Assembly: GCF_017526105.1 (NCBI RefSeq)
Contig: NZ_CP071839.1
Span: forward strand, 3,960,001 to 4,024,000
Direction of reading: 5' to 3'
DNA from: Streptomyces cyanogenus
Lineage (GTDB): Bacteria; Actinomycetota; Actinomycetes; Streptomycetales; Streptomycetaceae
Length of the DNA stretch: 64,000 bases
Below are positions 16,831 to 26,122 of the stretch, piece by piece. Under the pieces are notes generated by a model, which was not told the DNA's origin, ran no database searches, and worked only from the letters and a program-made list of their open reading frames with translations. Both the position numbers and the translations under genes were made by a program. Every line of letters starts with the position of its first letter. Position 1 is the stretch's first letter.

Positions 16831-17205
16831 TCAGGCCGACAGCGGGTCCGCGTCCTCGGCGGTGGCGGACTCCACGTCGGGGCGGACGTCGAAGAGGCGG
16901 CGGACGCCGAGCGCGCCGAGGACGCGGTTGACGTGCGAGCCGTCCTCGGCGCCCCGGTCCGGCAGGATCAGCCGCAGCCGGCCCTGGCAGGAGCGGATCA
17001 GCCGGCGGGCGGCGATGAGGACGCCGACCCCGGACGAGTCGCAGAAGAACACGTCGGAGAGGTCCACGACGAGGCTGTGGTGCCCCTCAGCGACGACGTC
17101 GTGCACCCGTTGGCGCAGCACCGGCGAGGTCATCAGGTCGAGTTCCCCGGACACCCGGAGCACGGCCCACTCGCCTTGTTCGACGCCGGTCACGTTGAAT
17201 GCCAC
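16831..17205 (-). CDS. STAS-domain anti-anti-sigma factor
   Basis: A 124-residue protein with one STAS domain. The phosphorylatable serine lies in FFCDSSGVGVL near residue 57, as in SpoIIAA and BldG. It would bind an RsbW-like kinase and release a sigma factor when unphosphorylated. It is divergent from the ECF sigma factor gene, but such anti-anti-sigma proteins normally act with sigma-B-like rather than ECF factors, so a direct link is not implied. Confidence 0.9.
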   Translation of the reverse strand: MAFNVTGVEQGEWAVLRVSGELDLMTSPVLRQRVHDVVAEGHHSLVVDLSDVFFCDSSGVGVLIAARRLIRSCQGRLRLILPDRGAEDGSHVNRVLGALGVRRLFDVRPDVESATAEDADPLSA

Positions 17206-17546
17206 GGCCTTGCCCCTCCGCTCGCCGGATCTCGCGGAACCGCCCGGAAACGGAAGCAGTTCCTACGTTTCTTTCCGCGCGGCTGCCCACCGGCCGTTCC
17301 CTGAAACGTGACACGGCAAACGGCAGCCGATCGACAAGGGGCTTGTTTCGGTCACTATCGATCCTGTTCGATCAGGGATGTACGCGTCCCGTGTGAAGGT
17401 TGCGTGAAGAGGGCACTATCACCTGCGGCGCTTCCAGGGGCGCACATTGACACGAAGGGGCGTGCACTGTCGGACGTGCCGACTACATTCGAGAGGGCAG
17501 GAACGACAGGCTGGACGGGTCGGACACGGTGAGGGGAGGGGACCGC
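17206..17546. promoter_or_regulatory. Divergent promoter region of STAS and ECF sigma genes
   Basis: About 340 bases with no gene. It contains TTGACA at 17448-17453 with no good -10 partner and an imperfect inverted repeat ATCCTG-N6-CAGGGAT around 17360. I cannot assign a specific binding protein. Confidence 0.4.
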
Positions 17547-18104
17547 ATGGCCGGGAAGGACGTACCGCCCCGCTGGGACCGCAGGATGCAGCAGCGGCTC
17601 GCCCGCGGCGAGGCAGCCGCCCTCGGCGAGCTGTACGACCGCTTCGCCTCCCTGGTGCACAGCCTCGCCCACCGCGTCCTCGGCGACGAGCAGGCCGCCG
17701 ACGCCGTCACCCGCGAGGTCTTCACCCACGTCTGGGAGCACCCCGAGATCTACGACCCCAAGCAGGGCACGCTGCGCTCCTGGGTCGCCGCCGTCACCCA
17801 CCGGGTGGCCGTACAGCGACTGCGGGACCGGGAGGAGCGGGAACAGCCGCGGCGCGAGGAACGGGAGAGCACGGTCCGCCGCGCCTCCGTGGCCGCCCGC
17901 GCCGACTACATCGTCCACTCCATGCCGGCCCCGCTGCGCGCCGCCCTGGACCTGGCCTACTTCCAGCGCCGCGACTACCGCCAGACCGCGGCCGACCTCG
18001 GCGTCACCGAGGACGAGGCCCGCCGCCGGCTCCGCCTCGGCCTCCAGCTCCTGTCCACCGCCCACGACACCGGCACACCGCCGGGATACCGGGGTGCGGT
18101 GTGA
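17547..18104 (+). CDS. ECF-type RNA polymerase sigma factor
   Basis: A 185-residue sigma-70 family protein. Region 2 runs from about residue 25 to 90 (LGELYDRFASLVHSLAHRVL through SWVAAVTHRVA), and region 4 from about 125 (PLRAALDLAYFQRRDYRQTAADLGV). ATG 17547 has GGAGGG six bases upstream; GTG 17529 is in frame but weaker. Its stop overlaps the anti-sigma gene start (GTGA), the usual sigma/anti-sigma coupling. The target promoter is unknown. Confidence 0.92.
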   Translation: MAGKDVPPRWDRRMQQRLARGEAAALGELYDRFASLVHSLAHRVLGDEQAADAVTREVFTHVWEHPEIYDPKQGTLRSWVAAVTHRVAVQRLRDREEREQPRREERESTVRRASVAARADYIVHSMPAPLRAALDLAYFQRRDYRQTAADLGVTEDEARRRLRLGLQLLSTAHDTGTPPGYRGAV

Positions 18105-19582
18105 ACGAGGCTGACCGGTTCGAGGAACACGACGGACACGGCGAACACGGCGGACGGAAGCAGCACGGCGAACACGGCGGTCCCGACGGGGAAGAGGGCC
18201 GCGCGGGCCGGCCGCCCGGGAAACGGCCGTACCGCGAACGGCCCGGCCCGGACGGCGGTTCGGAGCAGCCGGGGCGCGATGACGGCGGCCGCGGGGCAGG
18301 CGGTCACGGTGGTGGTTCGGGGGACGTCCCGCGCGGTGCCGGCGGGCCCGACCCGGCACCGGTGCCGCGCATACCCACGCCCCGCGCCTCCGTGGAGGAC
18401 AGCGGGCTTCCGCTCCCCGACCTCGCCGACCTGGGGGACCTCGCACCCGTGCCGCTCGACCTGTCGCACGACGTCCTGAAGTCGCTGCTCGGCGCCTGGG
18501 CGCTGGCCGCCTGCTCGGCGGCGGAGACGGCGGCCGTCGAGCACCACCTGGGCGGCTGCGGCAGCTGCGCCGACGAGGCCCGCCGGCTGCGCGAGGCGGT
18601 CGGCCTGCTGCACCAGCCGGAGAGCCTGGACCTGGACCCGGAGCTGCGCACCCGCGTCCTGGACAGCTGCCTGACCCGCCGGCCGCCGCGCATCCCGGTG
18701 CCCGACTGGGCGGCGCCCTACGACGCGGAGACCGCGCGGCTGGACGCGCTGCTCCAGGACTTCGGGGACGCGGAGTGGCATGCGCCGGTGCGGCTGCGGT
18801 GGTTCGAGGCGGACGCGCCGGCGAGCCGTCGTACGACCGTCGCCGGGGTGATCGCGCACCTGCTGTCGGTGGACGGGATGATCGCCACGGTGCTCGGCCT
18901 GGAGGACCCGCTGGCCGAGGTCGCCGGCGCGGCGGAACAGGGCGCCACAGGACCGGCCGGGCGGACCGAGGCGTACTGGCGGGCCTCGCACTTCCCGCCG
19001 ACGCGCTCGGTGCGGGGGCCGTGGCGGGAGCAGAGTCACCGTCTGGTGCGGACGGTGTCCTTCACCGGCGGGCACGCGGGCGGAATGGAGGTGTCGTACG
19101 GCGACTTCGCGCTGCCGCTGCACGACGCGATGCTGGACCGCGCCTTCGAGTGCTGGGTGCACGCCGAGGACATCGCGGAGGCGGTGGACTACCCGTACGA
19201 GCCGCCGGCGCCGCGGCACCTGAACCGGATGATCGACCTTGCGGTCCGGGTGTTGCCGACGATCCTGGCCGTGCGCCGCCGCGCGGGCCTGTCCGCGCCG
19301 GGCCGGCGGACCCCGCACCTGGTCGCGGCCGGAGCGCCCGGCCGCAGCCTGCGCCTGGAGATCGAGGGCTCGGGCGGCGGCGAGTGGCTGATCCCGCTGG
19401 ACTCACCGGCGGCGGTGGGCTCCGCCGACTTCGAGGTGGCCCACGTGGCCCTGGACCGGGCGGAGTTCTGCAAGCTGGCGGCAGGGCACGTGCCTCCGGC
19501 GGAAGCGGCGGCCGGTCAGGTGGGCGACCGGGAGGCGATCAGGGACGTCCTGCTCGCGGTGGCTTCGCTCAGCCGGATGTGA
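18101..19582 (+). CDS. Zinc-finger anti-sigma factor fused to a DinB/MDMPI-like domain
   Basis: A 493-residue soluble protein. The first 100 residues are Gly/His/Pro-rich and low in complexity. A zinc-associated anti-sigma motif follows near residue 150 (HHLGGCGSC, that is His-x3-Cys-x2-Cys). From about 205 a mycothiol-dependent maleylpyruvate isomerase-like bundle begins, with metal-type residues in GVIAHLLSVD and CWVHAEDI. No membrane segment is present. It overlaps the sigma gene (GTGA) and should hold the sigma factor inactive. The second domain suggests the release signal may be a thiol or metal ligand (inference). Confidence 0.88.
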   Translation: MNEADRFEEHDGHGEHGGRKQHGEHGGPDGEEGRAGRPPGKRPYRERPGPDGGSEQPGRDDGGRGAGGHGGGSGDVPRGAGGPDPAPVPRIPTPRASVEDSGLPLPDLADLGDLAPVPLDLSHDVLKSLLGAWALAACSAAETAAVEHHLGGCGSCADEARRLREAVGLLHQPESLDLDPELRTRVLDSCLTRRPPRIPVPDWAAPYDAETARLDALLQDFGDAEWHAPVRLRWFEADAPASRRTTVAGVIAHLLSVDGMIATVLGLEDPLAEVAGAAEQGATGPAGRTEAYWRASHFPPTRSVRGPWREQSHRLVRTVSFTGGHAGGMEVSYGDFALPLHDAMLDRAFECWVHAEDIAEAVDYPYEPPAPRHLNRMIDLAVRVLPTILAVRRRAGLSAPGRRTPHLVAAGAPGRSLRLEIEGSGGGEWLIPLDSPAAVGSADFEVAHVALDRAEFCKLAAGHVPPAEAAAGQVGDREAIRDVLLAVASLSRM

Positions 19583-19680
19583 GCGAGGGGCGGGGGCAGG
19601 CGCGCGGAGGGACGCGGGGAACCGCGTGAACGGCCCCCCACACGCCCGCGGCCGCCGAACGACCCGAGCCCCCCGGACCC

Positions 19681-20562
19681 TCAGGCGAACACCACCGTGC
19701 GGCGCCCGTTGAGCAGGATGCGGCGCTCCGCGTGCCACTTCACCGCCCGCGCCAGCGCCTGGCACTCGACGTCGCGCCCGACGGCCACCAGCTGGTCCGG
19801 CGTCACGCCGTGCCCGACCCGCTCGACCTCCTGCTCGATGATCGGGCCCTCGTCGAGGTCCGCGGTGACGTAGTGCGCCGTCGCGCCGATCAGCTTCACC
19901 CCCCGCGCGTGCGCCTGGTGGTACGGCTTCGCGCCCTTGAAGCTCGGCAGGAACGAGTGGTGGATGTTGATGATCCGGCCGCTCAGCTGCTTGCACAGGT
20001 CGTCCGAGAGCACCTGCATGTAGCGGGCGAGGACGACCAGCTCGACCCGCTGCTCGCGCACGATCTCCAGCAGCTTGGCCTCGGCCTCCGCCTTGGTGTC
20101 CTTCGTCACCGGAATGTGGTGGAAGGGGACGTTGTAGGAGCCCACCAGCTCCTCGAAGTCGGTGTGGTTCGAGACCACGGCCACGATCTCCACCGGCAGC
20201 GCGCCGATCCGCGCCCGGAACAGCAGGTCGTTCAGGCAGTGCCCGAACTTGCTGACCATGAGCACGATGCGCATCTTCTCGTCGGCCCGGTGGATCTGCC
20301 AGTCCATGTGGAAGGTGTCGCCGATCGCGGCGAAGCTCGCCCGCAGCTTCTCCACCGTCACCGGCGCCTCGGCCGAGAAGTGGACGCGCATGAAGAACAG
20401 TCCCGTGTCGTGGTCGCCGAACTGCTGGCTGTCCTCGATGTTGCAGCCGGTCATGAACAGATAGCTGGAGACGGCGTGCACGATGCCCTGTTTGTCCGGG
20501 CAGGAGAGCGTGAGGACGTACTGGTCGGCCGGCGCGGCGGCGGAGGCGGGCTGATCGGTCAT
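19681..20562 (-). CDS. purU: Formyltetrahydrofolate deformylase
   Basis: A 293-residue enzyme that splits 10-formyltetrahydrofolate to formate and tetrahydrofolate, balancing one-carbon units. An N-terminal ACT domain (LTLSCPDKQGIVHAVSSYL) is followed by a formyltransferase domain with INIHHSFLPSFKGAKPY and the later GATAHYV and DEGPIIEQ motifs, which carry the catalytic Asn, His and Asp. Length is normal. It is followed on the left by about 100 bases holding a diverged copy of the GC-rich repeat near 19601-19640. Confidence 0.96.
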   Translation of the reverse strand: MTDQPASAAAPADQYVLTLSCPDKQGIVHAVSSYLFMTGCNIEDSQQFGDHDTGLFFMRVHFSAEAPVTVEKLRASFAAIGDTFHMDWQIHRADEKMRIVLMVSKFGHCLNDLLFRARIGALPVEIVAVVSNHTDFEELVGSYNVPFHHIPVTKDTKAEAEAKLLEIVREQRVELVVLARYMQVLSDDLCKQLSGRIINIHHSFLPSFKGAKPYHQAHARGVKLIGATAHYVTADLDEGPIIEQEVERVGHGVTPDQLVAVGRDVECQALARAVKWHAERRILLNGRRTVVFA

Positions 20563-20608
20563 GCCCTACAGGGTCCCACACCGGCTCCCCTCCACGGGCG
20601 GCCGTCCG

Positions 20609-21109
20609 CTACGCGGACCTCGTCAGGATCCGCAGCACCTCCAGGCTCTTCGGCGGCGCGTCCGGGTCCTCCCCGTCGCTCACCGACATGCGCACGTGCG
20701 CGTCCCGCGCCGCCCGCACCGCGTCCGGCCAGCCAGGGTTCTCCATGTACACGGCGACCGGCGCGTCCGGGCCGACCTGGTGCATGATCCGCAGCACCCG
20801 CAGCACGGCGGTGTCGACGAGCGCCGCCTCCTGCGAGTCCCGGAATATGGTGCCGACGTACTTCTCGGCCGACCAGTTGTCCAGCCAGGTGTCCTCCACC
20901 AGCCGGTACACGGCGTCCGTGACGTCGCCGTACCCGTCCACGCCGGCCAGCCAGACGTCCCGCTGGAACACCGGGTCGGAGAGCATGTGCAGCGCCGAGC
21001 GCACGTTGCTGCGCCACCGCCACCACGGCATGTCGTTCAAGGGCATGCCGCCCATGGTGGAGGAGCGACGGCCGCGACGGGAAGTGTTCTCCGAACCTTG
21101 CACGGTCAT
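20609..21109 (-). CDS. SCO4402 family protein, function unknown
   Basis: A 166-residue soluble protein. The conserved part starts near residue 20 (MPWWRWRSNVRSALHMLSD), has Trp- and Asp-rich segments, and lacks signal or membrane parts. It is the actinobacterial family named after S. coelicolor SCO4402; no activity is known to me. It lies 46 bases upstream of purU in the same direction and may be cotranscribed. The true start could be one of the inner ATGs near residue 19 or 22. Confidence 0.75.
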   Translation of the reverse strand: MTVQGSENTSRRGRRSSTMGGMPLNDMPWWRWRSNVRSALHMLSDPVFQRDVWLAGVDGYGDVTDAVYRLVEDTWLDNWSAEKYVGTIFRDSQEAALVDTAVLRVLRIMHQVGPDAPVAVYMENPGWPDAVRAARDAHVRMSVSDGEDPDAPPKSLEVLRILTRSA

Positions 21110-21226
21110 CGATCGTACGTTCCCCGTCCCAGGAGCCTCGCAGGCCCCCGTAATTCACCTGCGCGTCACCTTTCGTTGACTTACGGTCACTCCCGGGTTA
21201 GTCCTGTGAGGGAATCGTGCGTGTGC

Positions 21227-22552
21227 ATGACCGGCAGGCGACGCACGCGCAGTACCCCACTCCCCGCCCTTCCCCGCCCCGTCAGAGCCACCGCCCTCGG
21301 CGCGGGCGCCGTGGCCCTCTGCGCGTCGCTCACCGCCGCATGCGGGGTCGTCCCCGGTGCCACGGGGGGCTCCGGGGACGACCCGATCAAGGTGATGACC
21401 TGGGCCCCGCAGGACACCGACGCCACCAACAAGCCGGGCATGCCCGCGATGGCCCGCGCCTACGCGAGGTGGGTCAACTCCCACGGCGGCATCAACGGCC
21501 GCAGCCTCCAGGTGCTGACCTGCAACGACCACAACGACAGCGTGGGCGCCGCCAAGTGCGCCCGGCGCGCGGCGGCCGAGAACGTGGTCGCGGTCGTCGG
21601 CTCCTACAGCCAGTTCGGCGACTCCTACCTCGCCCCGCTGGAGGGCGCCGGCATCCCCTACATCGGCGGCTACGGCGTCACGAACGACGAGTTCACCGGT
21701 GCCATGTCCTACCCGGTCAACGGCGGCCAGCCCGCCCTGCTGGCCGGCCTCGGCAAGGCCCTCGCGTCCGACTGCGGCCACGTCGCCCTGGTCCGCCCCG
21801 ACAGCATCGCCGGCGACGAGCTGCCCGCGATGCTCGACTCGGGGCTGAAGGCGGGCGGGCACCCGGACGCCGGCGACCAGCTCGCCGCGGAGGACGCCAC
21901 CGAGTACGGCGGCCAGGCCGAGCAGGCGCTGCGGTACGCCACCAAGGACGTGACCAGGAAGGGCTGCGTGGTGCCCGCGCTCGGGGACCGCACGGACACC
22001 TTCATGGACTCCTTCCGGCGGGCCCGCGCCAACTTCCCGGCCGTGCGCACGGCGACCGTGCTCGGCAGCGTCGACCAGACCGTGATCAACGCCACGGGCG
22101 GGGCTACGGGGCCGTACGAGGGGGCGTACATCTCCGGCTGGTACCCCGTCGCCTCCGACCCGCGCTGGGACCCGATGAAGAAGGTGATCAACGAGGAGGC
22201 CTTCGGCGACAACCGCATCGACCCCGCGGACGCCGGTGTGCAGACCACGTGGATCGCCTACACCGTGCTCAGGGCCGTCCTGGAGAAGATCGGCGACGGG
22301 GAGGTGAGCGCCGACACCGTGCGCCACACCCTCGACGACGGCCTGCGGGTCTCCACCGGCGGGCTCACCCCGACCCTGCGCTGGCCCTACGAGGGCAAGC
22401 TCGCCGCGGTCGGATTCCCGCGGCTGGTCAACGCCGACGTCACCCTCCAGGTGGTGCGGGACGGCAAGCTGGTCGCGGCCCGCAAGCGCATCGGCGGCGC
22501 CAACGGGATCGCCGACATGACCTCGACCCTGGAGAACGCGGACGTGCCGTGA
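21227..22552 (+). CDS. Substrate-binding lipoprotein, periplasmic-binding fold type I
   Basis: About 441 residues. A basic N-terminus and hydrophobic stretch lead to the lipobox LTAAC near residue 39, so it should be anchored outside the membrane. The mature part resembles branched-chain amino acid-type binding proteins (GGINGRSLQVLTCND; VVAVVGSYSQFGD). No ABC permease or ATPase is adjacent, so it may be a sensor or an orphan receptor. ATG 21227 is one choice; GTG 21221 has a better-spaced GAGGGA and adds two residues. Confidence 0.86.
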   Translation: MTGRRRTRSTPLPALPRPVRATALGAGAVALCASLTAACGVVPGATGGSGDDPIKVMTWAPQDTDATNKPGMPAMARAYARWVNSHGGINGRSLQVLTCNDHNDSVGAAKCARRAAAENVVAVVGSYSQFGDSYLAPLEGAGIPYIGGYGVTNDEFTGAMSYPVNGGQPALLAGLGKALASDCGHVALVRPDSIAGDELPAMLDSGLKAGGHPDAGDQLAAEDATEYGGQAEQALRYATKDVTRKGCVVPALGDRTDTFMDSFRRARANFPAVRTATVLGSVDQTVINATGGATGPYEGAYISGWYPVASDPRWDPMKKVINEEAFGDNRIDPADAGVQTTWIAYTVLRAVLEKIGDGEVSADTVRHTLDDGLRVSTGGLTPTLRWPYEGKLAAVGFPRLVNADVTLQVVRDGKLVAARKRIGGANGIADMTSTLENADVP

Positions 22553-22588
22553 CGGACCCCGGCGGCGGTGTCCGCCGGGGCCGGCCGG

Positions 22589-24241
22589 TCAGAGCTGGGT
22601 GGGCTGGCGCCGGGTCAGGCCGTACTTCTGGGCGATCGTGTTCCACAGCGCCGCCGCCTTCGCCTTCTGCGCGCTGGCGGTGCCGCTCTCCCGGTTGCCG
22701 GCCTGGGTCTCCCCGGTGGTGCGGGCGTGGCCCTTGTGGCAGACCTTGCGGTTCTTGGCCTGGTCGGCCCAGGCCGCGTAGTGGTTGTCGGCCGCGGCGG
22801 ACGCCTGCCATGCCTTGGTCAGCGCGTCGGTCAGACCGGCGTTGCCCGGCAGCTTGTCCACGGACAGCTTGCCGAGCCGGGTGACCAGCTCGCCGCGCTG
22901 TCCGGCCGCGTCCCGCAGGTTGGCGGCGGCCTGGTCGAGGTTGTCGCACCGCCTGACGTCGGCGACGGCCTGGATCACCGAGGAACGGCTGCTGCCGCTG
23001 TCCGCGAGCAGCTTGTCCAGCTCGACCGCCTGCTGCCGGGCCGGGTCGACAGCGGGCGAGGCGGAGCCCTCCGTGGTGGCGGGGGACGCGGCGGCGACCG
23101 TCTTCTCGGCACCGTCCCCGCCCTTGTCGCCCCCGCCGCTCAGCAGCGCGCCGGCGCCCACGCCGAGCACGACGATGCCCACGCCGATCGCCGCGATCAG
23201 CGGCACCCGCGACCGGCCCCCGCGCCGCCCGCCGTCGTCGTCCGGCCCGGCGTCGTACGACGGCTGCGCCGGGCGGTACGACGCCTGCGCCGGGCCCGGG
23301 TAGGCGTCCGGCTGCTGCACGCGCGGGAGCTGCTGGGTGGCCCCGGCCGGGCCGTCGCCCCCCGGGCCGCCGCGGAAGAGGTTGTCGAACTCGGCGGGCG
23401 GCTGCCGGTCGGCGCCCGGCACCTGGGGCTGGGTCTGGGTCGGGGCGGCGTAGGGCGGGATGTACTGCGTGGCCTCCGCGTCGGAGGGCGCGGGCGCGGC
23501 CTGCCGGGGCACCTGGCCGAGGTAGCGGGTCTCCTCGCCGCCCGACTCCGGCGGCAGCGCCCCGGCCGCGACGGGCGGTATGTACTGGGTGGCCGCCTCG
23601 CCGCCGGGCCCCGCGGGGACCGGCGGGAGGTACTGGGTGGCGCCGTCGGCAGGGGCGGCCTGGACGGGCGGCAGGTACTGGGTGGCGCCCTCGTCCGCGG
23701 GCGCCGCGGGGCCGGCGGGGACCGGCGGGAGGTACTGGGTCGCGCCGTCCGCCGTCGGGGGCAGCGGGGCCCCCGCGCCCGGGTGGGCGGGCGGCAGCGG
23801 CCCGGCGGGCGCGGGCTGCGCGCCCGGGTACGGCTGCGGGTGCTGCGGCTCCTGCGCGTAGGCGTCGGGCGCGCCGAAGCCCGGCTGCCGGGCGGCGCCG
23901 TAACCCCCGTACGAGCCCTCCTGGCCGCCGTGGGCTGCCTGGCCGCCGTACGTCGGGGCCGGGGCGCCCTCGGGGGGCAGCGGGCCCGGGTTCGCGGCGG
24001 GCGGGGGCTGCTCCTGGCCGCCCCACTGCGGGGCCGGGGCCCAGCCCTGGCCCTGGTCCTGCGGGGGCGTCTGCTGCCCCGGGCCCCAGGAACCGCCCCA
24101 GGCCTGCCCGCCGGCCGGGGTGGCGGGGGCGGGCGTGCCGGTCATGCCCGGCAACAGCGGCTCGCCTCCGTCGGAGGGCAGCACGATGCCTTCGCGCGCG
24201 GGCCGCGCCGAGGGCTCCTCGCCCTGTCCACTCTGCGTCAC
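22589..24241 (-). CDS. Single-pass membrane protein with ATQYLPP repeats
   Basis: A 550-residue protein. Residues 1-340 are Pro/Gly/Gln-rich and cytoplasmic by prediction. They carry at least four close copies of ATQYLPPV or ATQYIPP and several looser ones (ETRYLGQ, ATQQLPR). One membrane helix follows near residue 355 (VPLIAAIGVGIVVLGVGAGALL), then an Ala-rich helical outer domain with two Cys. GTG 24241 follows AGGAG by six bases. The repeated Thr-Gln-Tyr units look like phosphorylation or FHA-docking sites (inference). The outer domain is not recognised. Confidence 0.8.
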   Translation of the reverse strand: MTQSGQGEEPSARPAREGIVLPSDGGEPLLPGMTGTPAPATPAGGQAWGGSWGPGQQTPPQDQGQGWAPAPQWGGQEQPPPAANPGPLPPEGAPAPTYGGQAAHGGQEGSYGGYGAARQPGFGAPDAYAQEPQHPQPYPGAQPAPAGPLPPAHPGAGAPLPPTADGATQYLPPVPAGPAAPADEGATQYLPPVQAAPADGATQYLPPVPAGPGGEAATQYIPPVAAGALPPESGGEETRYLGQVPRQAAPAPSDAEATQYIPPYAAPTQTQPQVPGADRQPPAEFDNLFRGGPGGDGPAGATQQLPRVQQPDAYPGPAQASYRPAQPSYDAGPDDDGGRRGGRSRVPLIAAIGVGIVVLGVGAGALLSGGGDKGGDGAEKTVAAASPATTEGSASPAVDPARQQAVELDKLLADSGSSRSSVIQAVADVRRCDNLDQAAANLRDAAGQRGELVTRLGKLSVDKLPGNAGLTDALTKAWQASAAADNHYAAWADQAKNRKVCHKGHARTTGETQAGNRESGTASAQKAKAAALWNTIAQKYGLTRRQPTQL

Positions 24242-24441
24242 CGGGACTCCTACTAATGGGGGACCTTGTGAATCGTCGGCTCACGCTACCGGGTCCCCCG
24301 AGCCGCGTGCCACGCAGCCGGGAACGCGACCTCCCTCCCTGTGACAGCGGTAACAAACCCGCCCCGCGACGCGCTGATCACGGCACCCGGCGCGCGCCGG
24401 GTGCCGTTACCTTCCCGTTCACGCTCCCGGGGAGCCGGTGT

Positions 24442-25827
24442 TCACGCGGCCTGCTGGAGATCGAGGCGTGCGCCGAACTCCCGTACCACCGCCTCGTCCC
24501 GGAAGGGCTCCAGGCGCTGCTGGAGGTCGTCCAGGTACTCGGCGCCCCGGTTGGAGCGGAGCGTCTCCAGCAACTCCACCGCCTGCATACCGGTGTTGCA
24601 GGCCTGCTCGACCTCCCGCTGCTGCACCTGGGCCGTGGCGAGCAGCACATAGCCGATGGCGCGCCGGCGGGCCCGGGACTCGGGGTGTCCGGCCAGGGCC
24701 TGCTCGGCGTACCGCGCCGCCTGCTCGGCCTGGCCGAGGTCGCGGTGGCAGTGCGCCAGCTCGTCGGCCAGGTAGGCCTCGTCGAAGTGCCTGATCCACA
24801 CCGGGTCGTCCCCGGCGGCGCCGTCCGCCCGTTCCATCGCGTCGGCCGCCCGCCCGCAGGCCGCCTGCGCGGCGCGCACATCGGCGAGCAGGGCGTGCCC
24901 GCGCGCCTCGGCGGCGTGGAACATCGCCTCCACGCGCGGGGTCACATGCCCGCGCGCCCCTTCCTGCGCCGCCCGCGCCAACTGGGCGATCTCGCGCGGG
25001 TTCCCGAGCTGCGCGGCGAGATGGCTCATGGACGCGGCGAGGACATAGCCGCCGTACCCGCGGTCCCCGGCGGCCTGCGCGAGCCGCAGCGACTGGATGT
25101 AGTACCGCTGGGCGAGGCCCGGTTGGCCGGTGTCGACGGCCATGTACCCGGCCAGCTCGGTCAACCGCGCGACCGCGGCGAAGAGTTCGCGGCCGACCGC
25201 CTCCCGGTACGACCCCGCGAGCAGCCCGGAGACGACGCTGTTGAGGTAGTGCACGACGACCGGGCGCACATGCCCGCTGCCGTACTGGTGGTCGAGGTCC
25301 ACCAGCGCCTGGGTCATGGACCGTACGGCGGCCACGTCGGACTGGCCCACGCGCGGACCCGCCTGCCGGGCCACCTGGGCGTCCGGAGCCGAGATCAGCC
25401 AGTCGCGGCTGGGCTCGACCAGGGCGGAGGCGGCGACGGAGGAGCCGGACAGGAAGTCCCGGCGCCCCACGTCGCTGCGCCACAGCTCGCAGACCTGCTC
25501 GATGGCCCCCAGTACCGTCGGCGAGAACTGGAGACCCACGCCCGAGGCGAGGTTCTTGCCGTTGGCCATGCCGATCTCGTCGATCGTGACCGTACGGCCG
25601 AGCTTGCGCCCGAGCGCCTCGGCGATGATCGCCGGGGCCCGGCCCCGTGGTTGCTGGCCGCGGAGCCAGCGGGCCACGGACGTCTTGTCGTAGCGCAGGT
25701 CGAGACCGTGCTCGGCGCCGCACATGTTGACCCGCCGGGCCAGCCCGGCGTTCGAGCACCCCGCTTCCTGGATGAGTGCCTGCAGCCGTTCGTTCGGCTG
25801 CCTCGCCACGAGAGGCCTTGCGGCCAT
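24442..25827 (-). CDS. XRE-family regulator with TPR-like repeats
   Basis: A 461-residue protein. An N-terminal helix-turn-helix (NERLQALIQEAGCSNAGLAR, then DKTSVARWLRG) spans the first 75 residues. The rest is alpha-helical with tetratricopeptide-like pairs (GQPGLAQRYYIQSLRLAQAA; GQAEQAARYAEQAL). It belongs to the large Streptomyces class that includes NsdA-like developmental and antibiotic regulators; the exact role is unknown. It is divergent from the primase-like gene across 295 bases, which hold only promoter-like sequence. Confidence 0.85.
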   Translation of the reverse strand: MAARPLVARQPNERLQALIQEAGCSNAGLARRVNMCGAEHGLDLRYDKTSVARWLRGQQPRGRAPAIIAEALGRKLGRTVTIDEIGMANGKNLASGVGLQFSPTVLGAIEQVCELWRSDVGRRDFLSGSSVAASALVEPSRDWLISAPDAQVARQAGPRVGQSDVAAVRSMTQALVDLDHQYGSGHVRPVVVHYLNSVVSGLLAGSYREAVGRELFAAVARLTELAGYMAVDTGQPGLAQRYYIQSLRLAQAAGDRGYGGYVLAASMSHLAAQLGNPREIAQLARAAQEGARGHVTPRVEAMFHAAEARGHALLADVRAAQAACGRAADAMERADGAAGDDPVWIRHFDEAYLADELAHCHRDLGQAEQAARYAEQALAGHPESRARRRAIGYVLLATAQVQQREVEQACNTGMQAVELLETLRSNRGAEYLDDLQQRLEPFRDEAVVREFGARLDLQQAA

Positions 25828-26122
25828 GTGCTTACCCCCTGCGTTGCGATCCCCTGGAGCGCGAAATTCCGGACGGGAGGATCCGGCCGGGACGATCCGT
25901 TCGGGAAGATCACTGCCCCGCTGACATACCGTCAATGCACGACATGTGCGGTTTGCCGGGGTAACAGCGGATGCCATCCCACCCCTGGCTACCCGTCTCA
26001 TGCCCCGCTCCCTCCCATGCGCCCCCGGCCATGCACCCATGCGCCCCGACTGGCGAATCGATGCTCCTCCCCCGCGCGCGGTACAGCCGTAACTCCAGGT
26101 GGGCGCGGGAGTTGAGTGGAGC

